From NCBI GenBank assembly GCA_039519185.1, contig CM076850.1, forward strand, positions 89,882,270 through 89,946,269: a DNA stretch of 64,000 bases, in the 5' to 3' direction. The notes under the pieces are model-generated. The model ran no database searches. It had not been told where the DNA came from and saw nothing but the letters and a program-made list of their open reading frames with translations. Each line of letters begins with the position of its first letter. Positions within the stretch are counted from its first letter, which is position 1. Source of the stretch: Astragalus membranaceus (taxonomy: Eukaryota; Streptophyta; Magnoliopsida; Fabales; Fabaceae). Both the position numbers and the translations under genes were made by a program. This document shows, piece after piece, positions 47,599 to 61,727 of this stretch.

Positions 47599-48734
47599 TG
47601 TAACACCCCGTTTCTACCCCTTAATTTGCACGTCATTATCAGAGTACTTTCATTTTCAAAAATAATATTTAGTTAGTAGAAAAGAAATGTCACATCTTCA
47701 TTGATAAAAAAAAACTCATCGCCTGCTCCATTAACGTTTGTGTAATAACGCATTCGTCACAAAAGTCAACTTCCAAAATAATCTCATCACAGCGGAAATA
47801 GCAATAACTCACCAAAATCGCTCAAACGCGTCTCAAAAAATCAATAAAATTATTAAAACAATTAATTAAATAAGTCGTCAACTTCAACCCCGCCCCCTAG
47901 GTGTTACAATATCAGAGAGCGACTCAAAACATCTCAACAGCTATAAAGGAAGGCAGCATGTCCTTCAATCGGAGTCACCTGCAGCGTTGCCACAATAGAG
48001 CAACATTCCAAGCAGAAGGGGTGAGAATTTTCAACAAAATATAATTAAGCATACAGCAGAGTAATATGAGCAAAACTATCACACAACATCGTCACTAATA
48101 TCAACTTCATCGTCGTTACACACAACACCAAACAAAATCACAATTCACGTCACCCGTCATAAAAAAAAATGAATACGCATGAAGATGCAACCCACACCTG
48201 GGCATATGCATGATGGTACCATACTCGTCATAATAAGCCACTATGGGCACACCGTCACTGTTTTCTCGTCATAAATAAGCCACTATGGGCACACCGTCAC
48301 TAAGAGGCCGAAGCCTATTCGTCATAAGATGCGCATGCTATGAGACACTATGGACACATGTGCAATCACCAAAATTCGCTCACCCGGAATACTCGTCATC
48401 ACCACCAAAAGACACTCATAGAGTGTATTCATCATAGTCACCATATTAATATCACAACTCTTCATAAACAATCACATTCAAAAAAATTAAGTAACAACCT
48501 AGTTAAATTTTCGAATAACAACATTTTAAAATTTTGGATAAACATTTCAATGTCATACTTAGGAAGCACCACAATTAATACTTGAGAAGGACATCTCATT
48601 CTCCAAGTGGAAGAAACCTCACATTTTTAACCGGAAAAGTAGTAATAGTATCAAAGTCACATTTACACGCTCTTTTCTTTTACAAAGTACCGGAATTCGG
48701 TTAGTAAGCGGCAACAAATCGAAGCTGGAAAACA

Positions 48735-48915
48735 GTGGCATTTTATGCGCAAAAACAGTAGCATCTTGACATCAAATTGAAGCTGAAAAACAGTGGCATT
48801 TATGCTGAAAAACAGTAGCATCTTGACATCAAATTGAAGCTGAAAAACAGTGGCATTTATGCTGAAAAACAGTAGCATCTTGACATCAAATTGAAGCTGA
48901 AAAACAGTAGCATTT
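48735..48915. repeat. 57-bp repeat in the solo LTR (and in each array unit)
   Basis: 'gcatcttgacatcaaattg' recurs at 48761, 48818 and 48875, exactly 57 bp apart. It occurs at the same place in every array unit (about 52170, 55579, 58988 and 62401). Followed to about 49310 by a CAGCAACA-rich tract. Confidence 0.92.
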
Positions 48916-48939
48916 ATGCGCAAAAACAGTAGTTTTTTA

Positions 48940-49315
48940 TAGGCTGAAACAGCAGCAAAAACAGCAACTTTAAATTGCCAAAACAGCAGAATTTTATTGG
49001 TAAAAACAGCAACATGACAGCAGCAATTTATTGGTAAAAACAGCAACATTTTATTGGTACAAACAGCAACATTTTATTGGTGCAAACAGCAACATTTCAT
49101 GGACAGCAACAGCATGATTAAATACAGCAACAGCAATATATAATTGACAGCAACAGCAATATATAATTGACAGCAACAGCAACCCAAATTCTGCACACAG
49201 CAACAACACTATTTGACTAACAGCAATATAAAAATCTGCACACAGCAACAACAATATTGGATAAACAGCAACATAATTCTGCACACAGCAACAACACTAT
49301 TTGACTAACAGCAAC
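48940..49315. repeat. CAGCAACA-rich simple-sequence tract
   Basis: Over 20 occurrences of 'cagcaaca' or 'cagcaata' with short variable spacers, e.g. 'atataattga' twice in a row. Present in all units. Confidence 0.88.
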
Positions 49316-50087
49316 ATAATTCGAAGTTCATCTTTTTCCTATCATAGGGGTAATTCGCAATTCATCTCCTCACATCATAAGGAATTTCGCATATCAACAC
49401 AACAATTCGATCCATTACTCCTCTTGATATATATATATAAGTTGCGAATTCAACTACTCCCAAAAACCCACAAACCCTCCATATACTCAATAATATTAAA
49501 TTGGAAACGCTCACCCTTACCTCGAATTTTGTATGCCCGAAACCACGATGAATGCGTCACGTGCAAAACTCCGCAACACGACGAGCCAAGGTCACCAAAA
49601 ATTCGCAGCAGCCCCCTTCCTCCTCTTCTAACCAATTCGCATCCATCACATAATTCATGGGGAAAAATCGCAACATGAAAAAGGAAGGGTTTTAGACCAA
49701 CAACTTGGAATGATTACATAAATGGAAGAGAAGAGGATCAAAGGCACTTACCTAAAGTCAAGATGAAATAAAACCCTCTTTTCTTCTTGCTGGAAGTCAC
49801 AACTCTCTCCTCCTCTATGCTTGAAGTCGCGCCTCACCTTTCCCTCACTCTCTCAGTTGCGCTGATTTCCTTTCTTTGGTGGAATGACAATAGTTTCTTA
49901 GGTTTTAGGATAATTGGAATGGGCTTGGGTCACTCAAGTGGCTTGGGCCCATTTTTACACCACCTTTTTAATTCTTTTCACCTCCTACAATGAAACAATT
50001 ATACTTAAATTATTCCACTTAAATAAATATTGTATCCCTCCAATAACTTAATTTAATTAATAAATTAAATTATTTTAGGGCGTTACA

Positions 50088-50460
50088 TTGAGGGTATAAG
50101 AAGATGGAAGAATGATAACACAAGTCACGTGGCTTCACAAGTTAAGAAAACTCTCCTCAAATAAGCCTCATAAAGAAAGAAGGCTTAGTAAAGCCTTAGA
50201 AGAGAAGAATGATGGTCAAGAGCTCGTGAGAATATGGATAAAAAAAGATAGCTATAGTAGTTTCTTAAGATGAGAAGTTGTCTTGGTAAAGAAACTCATT
50301 TGATAAAGAAGACACGTCTATATTGCTTCTCAAGAAGAGGAGATGGTTCTTCAAGAAGCCTAGTAACAATGAGATGGTGAGAAGATGGTATCAATTACAT
50401 CAACAAAATTGTGGGAATGGATCCTCACATTTTTTCTCATTTTGAAAAAAATCTCTAGCA
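50088..50460 (+). repeat. Copia-like LTR piece, resumed after the solo LTR
   Basis: Continues the second 'ttgaggcaaa' copy: 'agaagatgg', 'aagttaagaa', 'ttgcttctcaagaagagg' phrases like those at 47100-47390. Confidence 0.45.
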
Positions 50461-51496
50461 TTCATTTAATATGTTTAAGGAGGGAAAAATGTGCGTTTAG
50501 AGTATTGAAAATGAGAATAAAAGAATTCAAACGTGGGGGATCAAAAATATAACTCCCTCATATTGTTTTCCAACATGAGAGAATCCACTTCCAAAGAAGA
50601 AAACATACCCATCCTAGGAAACATTACACTTACCAACAAATGAGGCAATGTTTGTTATGTAGTTAATATTTGTTATTAGATTACCATAACTACTTTAAAA
50701 ATATAAAGCATCATATACTTTTTAAAATTATCAGTATATTATTATATTTCTTTTGATTAAATGGCATTGTGTCATGGCATCAAAATTGTTGTGAAAGCCG
50801 GTTATTAAAGGAAGGTACGTAATATGTAGGATGGGTCTACTTAAGCAATGCACTCTTTGATAAGTAATTGGTTCTTAACAATATTTAAGAATACAAAATT
50901 ATTTGTAAAAGAGAAAGCAGTAATAAGACCAACTTAAATAGTCCAATTTAGGAGTACTTAAATATATATGGCTTTTAGGAGTTGTACCATTGAAGTAAAC
51001 AAAAGTACATGAATCACTTAAAAGTTATTTGACTTACTGGAATCCAGTCAACAACCCAAGAGGATTGCATCATTTTTTATGCTAATTTCTAGTCCGTTTT
51101 TCTATTATACTAATAGCGCATTTCGATGTTTATAAGTTAATTAATAGTATTAGTGGATTAGGCGTGTTATATTCCAATTTGTATCAGTCTTTGCATTTGA
51201 GGATACCACTTAAACTTCTTTTTTATGATGAAAAAAAATCTAAGGTGAGAAGATGGTGTCTCAATCCAAGATAGTGAATACCTTCCGGTTCTAAGAGTAC
51301 TTACAAAAAAATTTAAATCTGCCTCACCCCCTGGTTGAAATTCTAACAGATACGAGATCATGTCCCCCCTCTACTAAACTAACCCTTGAGGCTTGGTATT
51401 GCTTTAAGCCGAATGCCACATACATATGTGCTCGTTTGCATTGACCCACACTCAATGCAATCTATTATTTTGACAAAAAATAATAAGGTCACATAT
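50461..51496. other. Unrecognised part of the array unit
   Basis: About 1 kb, AT-rich. No coding frame above 65 codons and no terminal repeats that I can see. It appears four times (units 1-4). Confidence 0.5.
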
Positions 51497-54400
51497 ATCG
51501 TCACTAATATCAACTTCATCGTCGTTACACACAACACCAAACAAAATCACAATTCACGTCACCCGTCATAAAAAAAAATGAATACGCATGAAGATGCAAC
51601 CCACACCTGGGCATATGCATGATGGTACCATACTCGTCATAATAAGCCACTATGGGCACACCGTCACTGTTTTCTCGTCATAAATAAGCCACTATGGGCA
51701 CACCGTCACTAAGAGGCCGAAGCCTATTCGTCATAAGATGCGCATGCTATGAGACACTATGGACACATGTGCAATCACCAAAATTCGCTCACCCGGAATA
51801 CTCGTCATCACCACCATAAGACACTCATAGAGTGTATTCATCATAGTCACCATATTAATATCACAACTCTTCATAAACAATCACATTCAAAAAAATTAAG
51901 TAACAACCTAGTTAAATTTTCGAATAACAACATTTTAAAATTTTGGATAAACATTTCAATGTCATACTTAGGAAGCACCACAATTAATACTTGAGAAGGA
52001 CATCTCATTCTCCAAGTGGAAGAAACCTCACATTTTTAACCGGAAAAGTAGTAATAGTATCAAAGTCACATTTACACGCTCTTTTCTTTTACAAAGTACC
52101 GGAATTCGGTTAGTAAGCGGCAACAAATCGAAGCTGGAAAACAGTGGCATTTTATGCGCAAAAACAGTAGCATCTTGACATCAAATTGAAGCTGAAAAAC
52201 AGTGGCATTTATGCTGAAAAACAGTAGCATCTTGACATCAAATTGAAACTGAAAAACAGTGGCATTTATGCTGAAAAATAGTAGCATCTTGACATCAAAT
52301 TGAAGCTGAAAAACAGTAGCATTTATGCGCAAAAACAGTAGTTTTTTATAGGCTGAAACAGCAGCAAAAACAGCAACTTTAAATTGCCAAAACAGCAGAA
52401 TTTTATTGGTAAAAACAGCAACATGACAGCAGCAATTTATTGGTAAAAACAGCAACATTTTATTGGTACAAACAGCAACATTTTATTGGTGCAAACAGCA
52501 ACATTTCATGGACAGCAACAGCATGATTAAATACAGCAACAGCAATATATAATTGACAGCAACAGCAATATATAATTGACAGCAACAGCAACCCAAATTC
52601 TGCACACAGCAACAACACTATTTGACTAACAGCAATATAAAAATCTGCACACAGCAACAACAATATTGGATAAACAGCAACATAATTCTGCACACAGCAA
52701 CAACACTATTTGACTAACAGCAACATAATTCGAAGTTCATCTTTTTCCTATCATAGGGGTAATTCGCAATTCATCTCCTCACATCATAAGGAATTTCGCA
52801 TATCAACACAACAATTCGATCCATTACTCCTCTTGATATATATATATAAGTTGCGAATTCAACTACTCCCAAAAACCCACAAACCCTCCATATACTCAAT
52901 TATATTAAATTGGAAACGCTCACCCTTACCTCGAATTTTGTATGCCCGAAACCACGATGAATGCGTCACGTGCAAAACTCCGCAACACGACGAGCCAAGG
53001 TCACCAAAAATTCGCAGCAGCCCCCTTCCTCCTCTTCTAACCAATTCGCATCCATCACATAATTCATGGGGAAAAATCGCAACATGAAAAAGGAAGGGTT
53101 TTAGACCAACAACTTGGAATGATTACATAAATGGAAGAGAAGAGGATCAAAGGCACTTACCTAAAGTCAAGATGAAATAAAACCCTCTTTTCTTCTTGCT
53201 GGAAGTCGCAACTCTCTCCTCCTCTATGCTTGAAGTCGCGCCTCACCTTTCCCTCACTCTCTCAGTTGCGCTGATTTCCTTTCTTTGGTGGAATGACAAT
53301 AGTTTCTTAGGTTTTAGGATAATTGGAATGGGCTTGGGTCACTCAAGTGGCTTGGGCCCATTTTTACACCACCTTTTTAATTCTTTTCACCTCCTACAAT
53401 GAAACAATTATACTTAAATTATTCCACTTAAATAAATATTGTATCCCTCCAATAACTTAATTTAATTAATAAATTAAATTATTTTAGGGCGTTACATTGA
53501 GGGTATAAGAAGATGGAAGAATGATAACACAAGTCACGTGGCTTCACAAGTTAAGAAAACTCTCCTCAAATAAGCCTCATAAAGAAAGAAGGCTTAGTAA
53601 AGCCTTAGAAGAGAAGAATGATGGTCAAGAGCTCGTGAGAATATGGATAAAAAAAGATAGCTATAGTAGTTTCTTAAGATGAGAAGTTGTCTTGGTAAAG
53701 AAACTCATTTGATAAAGAAGACACGTCTATATTGCTTCTCAAGAAGAGGAGATGGTTCTTCAAGAAGCCTAGTAACAATGAGATGGTGAGAAGATGGTAT
53801 CAATTACATCAACAAAATTGTGGGAATGGATCCTCACATTTTTTCTCATTTTGAAAAAAATCTCTAGCATTCATTTAATATGTTTAAGGAGGGAAAAATG
53901 TGCGTTTAGAGTATTGAAAATGAGAATAAAAGAATTCAAACGTGGGGGATCAAAAATATAACTCCCTCATATTGTTTTCCAACATGAGAGAATCCACTTC
54001 CAAAGAAGAAAACATACCCATCCTAGGAAACATTACACTTACCAACAAATGAGGCAATGTTTGTTATGTAGTTAATATTTGTTATTAGATTACCATAACT
54101 ACTTTAAAAATATAAAGCATCATATACTTTTTAAAATTATCAGTATATTATTATATTTCTTTTGATTAAATGGCATTGTGTCATGGCATCAAAATTGTTG
54201 TGAAAGCCGGTTATTAAAGGAAGGTACGTAATATGTAGGATGGGTCTACTTAAGCAATGCACTCTTTGATAAGTAATTGGTTCTTAACAATATTTAAGAA
54301 TACAAAATTATTTGTAAAAGAGAAAGCAGTAATAAGACCAACTTAAATAGTCCAATTTAGGAGTACTTAAATATATATGGCTTTTAGGAGTTGTACCATT

Positions 54401-54905
54401 GAAGTAAACAAAAGTACATGAATCACTTAAAAGTTATTTGACTTACTGGAATCCAGTCAACAACCCAAGAGGATTGCATCATTTTTTATGCTAATTTCTA
54501 GTCCGTTTTTCTATTATACTAATAGCGCATTTCGATGTTTATAAGTTAATTAATAGTATTAGTGGATTAGGCGTGTTATATTCCAATTTGTATCAGTCTT
54601 TGCATTTGAGGATACCACTTAAACTTCTTTTTTATGATGAAAAAAAATCTAAGGTGAGAAGATGGTGTCTCAATCCAAGATAGTGAATACCTTCCGGTTC
54701 TAAGAGTACTTACAAAAAAATTTAAATCTGCCTCACCCCCTGGTTGAAATTCTAACAGATACGAGATCATGTCCCCCCTCTACTAAACTAACCCTTGAGG
54801 CTTGGTATTGCTTTAAGCCGAATGCCACATACATATGTGCTCGTTTGCATTGACCCACACTCAATGCAATCTATTATTTTGACAAAAAATAATAAGGTCA
54901 CATAT
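51497..54905. repeat. Array unit 2
   Basis: Private changes at 52248 and 52279 inside the 57-bp repeat. Confidence 0.95.
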
Positions 54906-57900
54906 ATCGTCACTAATATCAACTTCATCGTCGTTACACACAACACCAAACAAAATCACAATTCACGTCACCCGTCATAAAAAAAAATGAATACGCATGA
55001 AGATGCAACCCACACCTGGGCATATGCATGATGGTACCATACTCGTCATAATAAGCCACTATGGGCACACCGTCACTGTTTTCTCGTCATAAATAAGCCA
55101 CTATGGGCACACCGTCACTAAGAGGCCGAAGCCTATTCGTCATAAGATGCGCATGCTATGAGACACTATGGACACATGTGCAATCACCAAAATTCGCTCA
55201 CCCGGAATACTCGTCATCACCACCATAAGACACTCATAGAGTGTATTCATCATAGTCACCATATTAATATCACAACTCTTCATAAACAATCACATTCAAA
55301 AAAATTAAGTAACAACCTAGTTAAATTTTCGAATAACAACATTTTAAAATTTTGGATAAACATTTCAATGTCATACTTAGGAAGCACCACAATTAATACT
55401 TGAGAAGGACATCTCATTCTCCAAGTGGAAGAAACCTCACATTTTTAACCGGAAAAGTAGTAATAGTATCAAAGTCACATTTACACGCTCTTTTCTTTTA
55501 CAAAGTACCGGAATTCGGTTAGTAAGCGGCAACAAATCGAAGCTGGAAAACAGTGGCATTTTATGCGCAAAAACAGTAGCATCTTGACATCAAATTGAAG
55601 CTGAAAAACAGTGGCATTTATGCTGAAAAACAGTAGCATCTTGACATCAAATTGAAGCTGAAAAACAGTGGCATTTATGCTGAAAAACAGTAGCATCTTG
55701 ACATCAAATTGAAGCTGAAAAACAGTAGCATTTATGCGCAAAAACAGTAGTTTTTTATAGGCTGAAACAGCAGCAAAAACAGCAACTTTAAATTGCCAAA
55801 ACAGCAGAATTTTATTGGTAAAAACAGCAACATGACAGCAGCAATTTATTGGTAAAAACAGCAACATTTTATTGGTACAAACAGCAACATTTTATTGGTG
55901 CAAACAGCAACATTTCATGGACAGCAACAGCATGATTAAATACAGCAACAGCAATATATAATTGACAGCAACAGCAATATATAATTGACAGCAACAGCAA
56001 CCCAAATTCTGCACACAGCAACAACACTATTTGACTAACAGCAATATAAAAATCTGCACACAGCAACAACAATATTGGATAAACAGCAACATAATTCTGC
56101 ACACAGCAACAACACTATTTGACTAACAGCAACATAATTCGAAGTTCATCTTTTTCCTATCATAGGGGTAATTCGCAATTCATCTCCTCACATCATAAGG
56201 AATTTCGCATATCAACACAACAATTCGATCCATTACTCCTCTTGATATATATATATAAGTTGCGAATTCAACTACTCCCAAAAACCCACAAACCCTCCAT
56301 ATACTCAATTATATTAAATTGGAAACGCTCACCCTTACCTCGAATTTTGTATGCCCGAAACCACGATGAATGCGTCACGTGCAAAACTCCGCAACACGAC
56401 GAGCCAAGGTCACCAAAAATTCGCAGCAGCCCCCTTCCTCCTCTTCTAACCAATTCGCATCCATCACATAATTCATGGGGAAAAATCGCAACATGAAAAA
56501 GGAAGGGTTTTAGACCAACAACTTGGAATGATTACATAAATGGAAGAGAAGAGGATCAAAGGCACTTACCTAAAGTCAAGATGAAATAAAACCCTCTTTT
56601 CTTCTTGCTGGAAGTCGCAACTCTCTCCTCCTCTATGCTTGAAGTCGCGCCTCACCTTTCCCTCACTCTCTCAGTTGCGCTGATTTCCTTTCTTTGGTGG
56701 AATGACAATAGTTTCTTAGGTTTTAGGATAATTGGAATGGGCTTGGGTCACTCAAGTGGCTTGGGCCCATTTTTACACCACCTTTTTAATTCTTTTCACC
56801 TCCTACAATGAAACAATTATACTTAAATTATTCCACTTAAATAAATATTGTATCCCTCCAATAACTTAATTTAATTAATAAATTAAATTATTTTAGGGCG
56901 TTACATTGAGGGTATAAGAAGATGGAAGAATGATAACACAAGTCACGTGGCTTCACAAGTTAAGAAAACTCTCCTCAAATAAGCCTCATAAAGAAAGAAG
57001 GCTTAGTAAAGCCTTAGAAGAGAAGAATGATGGTCAAGAGCTCGTGAGAATATGGATAAAAAAAGATAGCTATAGTAGTTTCTTAAGATGAGAAGTTGTC
57101 TTGGTAAAGAAACTCATTTGATAAAGAAGACACGTCTATATTGCTTCTCAAGAAGAGGAGATGGTTCTTCAAGAAGCCTAGTAACAATGAGATGGTGAGA
57201 AGATGGTATCAATTACATCAACAAAATTGTGGGAATGGATCCTCACATTTTTTCTCATTTTGAAAAAAATCTCTAGCATTCATTTAATATGTTTAAGGAG
57301 GGAAAAATGTGCGTTTAGAGTATTGAAAATGAGAATAAAAGAATTCAAACGTGGGGGATCAAAAATATAACTCCCTCATATTGTTTTCCAACATGAGAGA
57401 ATCCACTTCCAAAGAAGAAAACATACCCATCCTAGGAAACATTACACTTACCAACAAATGAGGCAATGTTTGTTATGTAGTTAATATTTGTTATTAGATT
57501 ACCATAACTACTTTAAAAATATAAAGCATCATATACTTTTTAAAATTATCAGTATATTATTATATTTCTTTTGATTAAATGGCATTGTGTCATGGCATCA
57601 AAATTGTTGTGAAAGCCGGTTATTAAAGGAAGGTACGTAATATGTAGGATGGGTCTACTTAAGCAATGCACTCTTTGATAAGTAATTGGTTCTTAACAAT
57701 ATTTAAGAATACAAAATTATTTGTAAAAGAGAAAGCAGTAATAAGACCAACTTAAATAGTCCAATTTAGGAGTACTTAAATATATATGGCTTTTAGGAGT
57801 TGTACCATTGAAGTAAACAAAAGTACATGAATCACTTAAAAGTTATTTGACTTACTGGAATCCAGTCAACAACCCAAGAGGATTGCATCATTTTTTATGC

Positions 57901-58314
57901 TAATTTCTAGTCCGTTTTTCTATTATACTAATAGCGCATTTCGATGTTTATAAGTTAATTAATAGTATTAGTGGATTAGGCGTGTTATATTCCAATTTGT
58001 ATCAGTCTTTGCATTTGAGGATACCACTTAAACTTCTTTTTTATGATGAAAAAAAATCTAAGGTGAGAAGATGGTGTCTCAATCCAAGATAGTGAATACC
58101 TTCCGGTTCTAAGAGTACTTACAAAAAAATTTAAATCTGCCTCACCCCCTGGTTGAAATTCTAACAGATACGAGATCATGTCCCCCCTCTACTAAACTAA
58201 CCCTTGAGGCTTGGTATTGCTTTAAGCCGAATGCCACATACATATGTGCTCGTTTGCATTGACCCACACTCAATGCAATCTATTATTTTGACAAAAAATA
58301 ATAAGGTCACATAT
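54906..58314. repeat. Array unit 3
   Basis: Looks like the array consensus; no private change noticed. Confidence 0.95.
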
Positions 58315-61300
58315 ATCGTCACTAATATCAACTTCATCGTCGTTACACACAACACCAAACAAAATCACAATTCACGTCACCCGTCATAAAAAAAAATGAA
58401 TACGCATGAAGATGCAACCCACACCTGGGCATATGCATGATGGTACCATACTCGTCATAATAAGCCACTATGGGCACACCGTCACTGTTTTCTCGTCATA
58501 AATAAGCCACTATGGGCACACCGTCACTAAGAGGCCGAAGCCTATTCGTCATAAGATGCGCATGCTATGAGACACTATGGACACATGTGCAATCACCAAA
58601 ATTCGCTCACCCGGAATACTCGTCATCACCACCATAAGACACTCATAGAGTGTATTCATCATAGTCACCATATTAATATCACAACTCTTCATAAACAATC
58701 ACATTCAAAAAAATTAAGTAACAACCTAGTTAAATTTTCGAATAACAACATTTTAAAATTTTGGATAAACATTTCAATGTCATACTTAGGAAGCACCACA
58801 ATTAATACTTGAGAAGGACATCTCATTCTCCAAGTGGAAGAAACCTCACATTTTTAACCGGAAAAGTAGTAATAGTATCAAAGTCACATTTACACGCTCT
58901 TTTCTTTTACAAAGTACCGGAATTCGGTTAGTAAGCGGCAACAAATCGAAGCTGGAAAACAGTGGCATTTTATGCGCAAAAACAGTAGCATCTTGACATC
59001 AAATTGAAGCTGAAAAACAGTGGCATTTATGCTGAAAAACAGTAGCATCTTGACATCAAATTGAAGCTGAAAAACAGTGGCATTTATGCTGAAAAACAGT
59101 AGCATCTTGACATCAAATTGAAGCTGAAAAACAGTAGCATTTATGCGCAAAAACAGTAGTTTTTTATAGGCTGAAACAGCAGCAAAAACAGCAACTTTAA
59201 ATTGCCAAAACAGCAGAATTTTATTGGTAAAAACAGCAACATGACAGCAGCAATTTATTGGTAAAAACAGCAACATTTTATTGGTACAAACAGCAACATT
59301 TTATTGGTGCAAACAGCAACATTTCATGGACAGCAACAGCATGATTAAATACAGCAACAGCAATATATAATTGACAGCAACAGCAATATATAATTGACAG
59401 CAACAGCAACCCAAATTCTGCACACAGCAACAACACTATTTGACTAACAGCAATATAAAAATCTGCACACAGCAACAACAATATTGGATAAACAGCAACA
59501 TAATTCTGCACACAGCAACAACACTATTTGACTAACAGCAACATAATTCGAAGTTCATCTTTTTCCTATCATAGGGGTAATTCGCAATTCATCTCCTCAC
59601 ATCATAAGGAATTTCGCATATCAACACAACAATTCGATCCATTACTCCTCTTGATATATATATATATATAAGTTGCGAATTCAACTACTCCCAAAAACCC
59701 ACAAACCCTCCATATACTCAATTATATTAAATTGGAAACGCTCACCCTTACCTCGAATTTTGTATGCCCGAAACCACGATGAATGCGTCACGTGCAAAAC
59801 TCCGCAACACGACGAGCCAAGGTCACCAAAAATTCGCAGCAGCCCCCTTCCTCCTCTTCTAACCAATTCGCATCCATCACATAATTCATGGGGAAAAATC
59901 GCAACATGAAAAAGGAAGGGTTTTAGACCAACAACTTGGAATGATTACATAAATGGAAGAGAAGAGGATCAAAGGCACTTACCTAAAGTCAAGATGAAAT
60001 AAAACCCTCTTTTCTTCTTGCTGGAAGTCGCAACTCTCTCCTCCTCTATGCTTGAAGTCGCGCCTCACCTTTCCCTCACTCTCTCAGTTGCGCTGATTTC
60101 CTTTCTTTGGTGGAATGACAATAGTTTCTTAGGTTTTAGGATAATTGGAATGGGCTTGGGTCACTCAAGTGGCTTGGGCCCATTTTTACACCACCTTTTT
60201 AATTCTTTTCACCTCCTACAATGAAACAATTATACTTAAATTATTCCACTTAAATAAATATTGTATCCCTCCAATAACTTAATTTAATTAATAAATTAAA
60301 TTATTTTAGGGCGTTACATTGAGGGTATAAGAAGATGGAAGAATGATAACACAAGTCACGTGGCTTCACAAGTTAAGAAAACTCTCCTCAAATAAGCCTC
60401 ATAAAGAAAGAAGGCTTAGTAAAGCCTTAGAAGAGAAGAATGATGGTCAAGAGCTCGTGAGAATATGGATAAAAAAAGATAGCTATAGTAGTTTCTTAAG
60501 ATGAGAAGTTGTCTTGGTAAAGAAACTCATTTGATAAAGAAGACACGTCTATATTGCTTCTCAAGAAGAGGAGATGGTTCTTCAAGAAGCCTAGTAACAA
60601 TGAGATGGTGAGAAGATGGTATCAATTACATCAACAAAATTGTGGGAATGGATCCTCACATTTTTTCTCATTTTGAAAAAAATCTCTAGCATTCATTTAA
60701 TATGTTTAAGGAGGGAAAAATGTGCGTTTAGAGTATTGAAAATGAGAATAAAAGAATTCAAACGTGGGGGATCAAAAATATAACTCCCTCATATTGTTTT
60801 CCAACATGAGAGAATCCACTTCCAAAGAAGAAAACATACCCATCCTAGGAAACATTACACTTACCAACAAATGAGGCAATGTTTGTTATGTAGTTAATAT
60901 TTGTTATTAGATTACCATAACTACTTTAAAAATATAAAGCATCATATACTTTTTAAAATTATCAGTATATTATTATATTTCTTTTGATTAAATGGCATTG
61001 TGTCATGGCATCAAAATTGTTGTGAAAGCCGGTTATTAAAGGAAGGTACGTAATATGTAGGATGGGTCTACTTAAGCAATGCACTCTTTGATAAGTAATT
61101 GGTTCTTAACAATATTTAAGAATACAAAATTATTTGTAAAAGAGAAAGCAGTAATAAGACCAACTTAAATAGTCCAATTTAGGAGTACTTAAATATATAT
61201 GGCTTTTAGGAGTTGTACCATTGAAGTAAACAAAAGTACATGAATCACTTAAAAGTTATTTGACTTACTGGAATCCAGTCAACAACCCAAGAGGATTGCA

Positions 61301-61727
61301 TCATTTTTTATGCTAATTTCTAGTCCGTTTTTCTATTATACTAATAGCGCATTTCGATGTTTATAAGTTAATTAATAGTATTAGTGGATTAGGCGTGTTA
61401 TATTCCAATTTGTATCAGTCTTTGCATTTGAGGATACCACTTAAACTTCTTTTTTATGATGAAAAAAAATCTAAGGTGAGAAGATGGTGTCTCAATCCAA
61501 GATAGTGAATACCTTCCGGTTCTAAGAGTACTTACAAAAAAATTTAAATCTGCCTCACCCCCTGGTTGAAATTCTAACAGATACGAGATCATGTCCCCCC
61601 TCTACTAAACTAACCCTTGAGGCTTGGTATTGCTTTAAGCCGAATGCCACATACATATGTGCTCGTTTGCATTGACCCACACTCAATGCAATCTATTATT
61701 TTGACAAAAAATAATAAGGTCACATAT
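58315..61727. repeat. Array unit 4
   Basis: 3413 bp; the (TA)n run near 59654-59670 has two more units than in the other copies. Confidence 0.95.

Larger units (their letters stand above)
47599..50087 (-). mobile_element. Solo LTR, same family as the nested element at 32.6-39 kb
   Basis: 2489 bp, TGTAACACCCC...GGGCGTTACA, perfect TSD TTGAG (47594-47598 and 50088-50092). Shares blocks with the LTRs at 32606 and 36202 ('atgcaacccacacc', 'ggcatatgcat', 'ggccgaagcct'). In place of the GGCGCC minisatellite it has a 57-bp repeat and CAGCAACA-rich tracts. Bases 48088-50087 are part of the tandem array. Confidence 0.9.
48088..51496. repeat. Array unit 1
   Basis: The only copy still joined to the LTR's true left end (47599), so it marks the original locus. 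Differs from units 2-5 at 48408 (a/t), 49492 (a/t) and 49799 (a/g). Bases 50460-51496 hold AT-rich sequence without any gene I can see. Confidence 0.95.

Noticed and set aside
48735..48915. CRISPR-like regular spacing of the 57-bp repeat, and the 72-bp repeat at 33.9 kb
   Set aside because: Adjacent units are nearly identical over their whole length, with no unique spacers, in plant retrotransposon LTRs. These are minisatellites.
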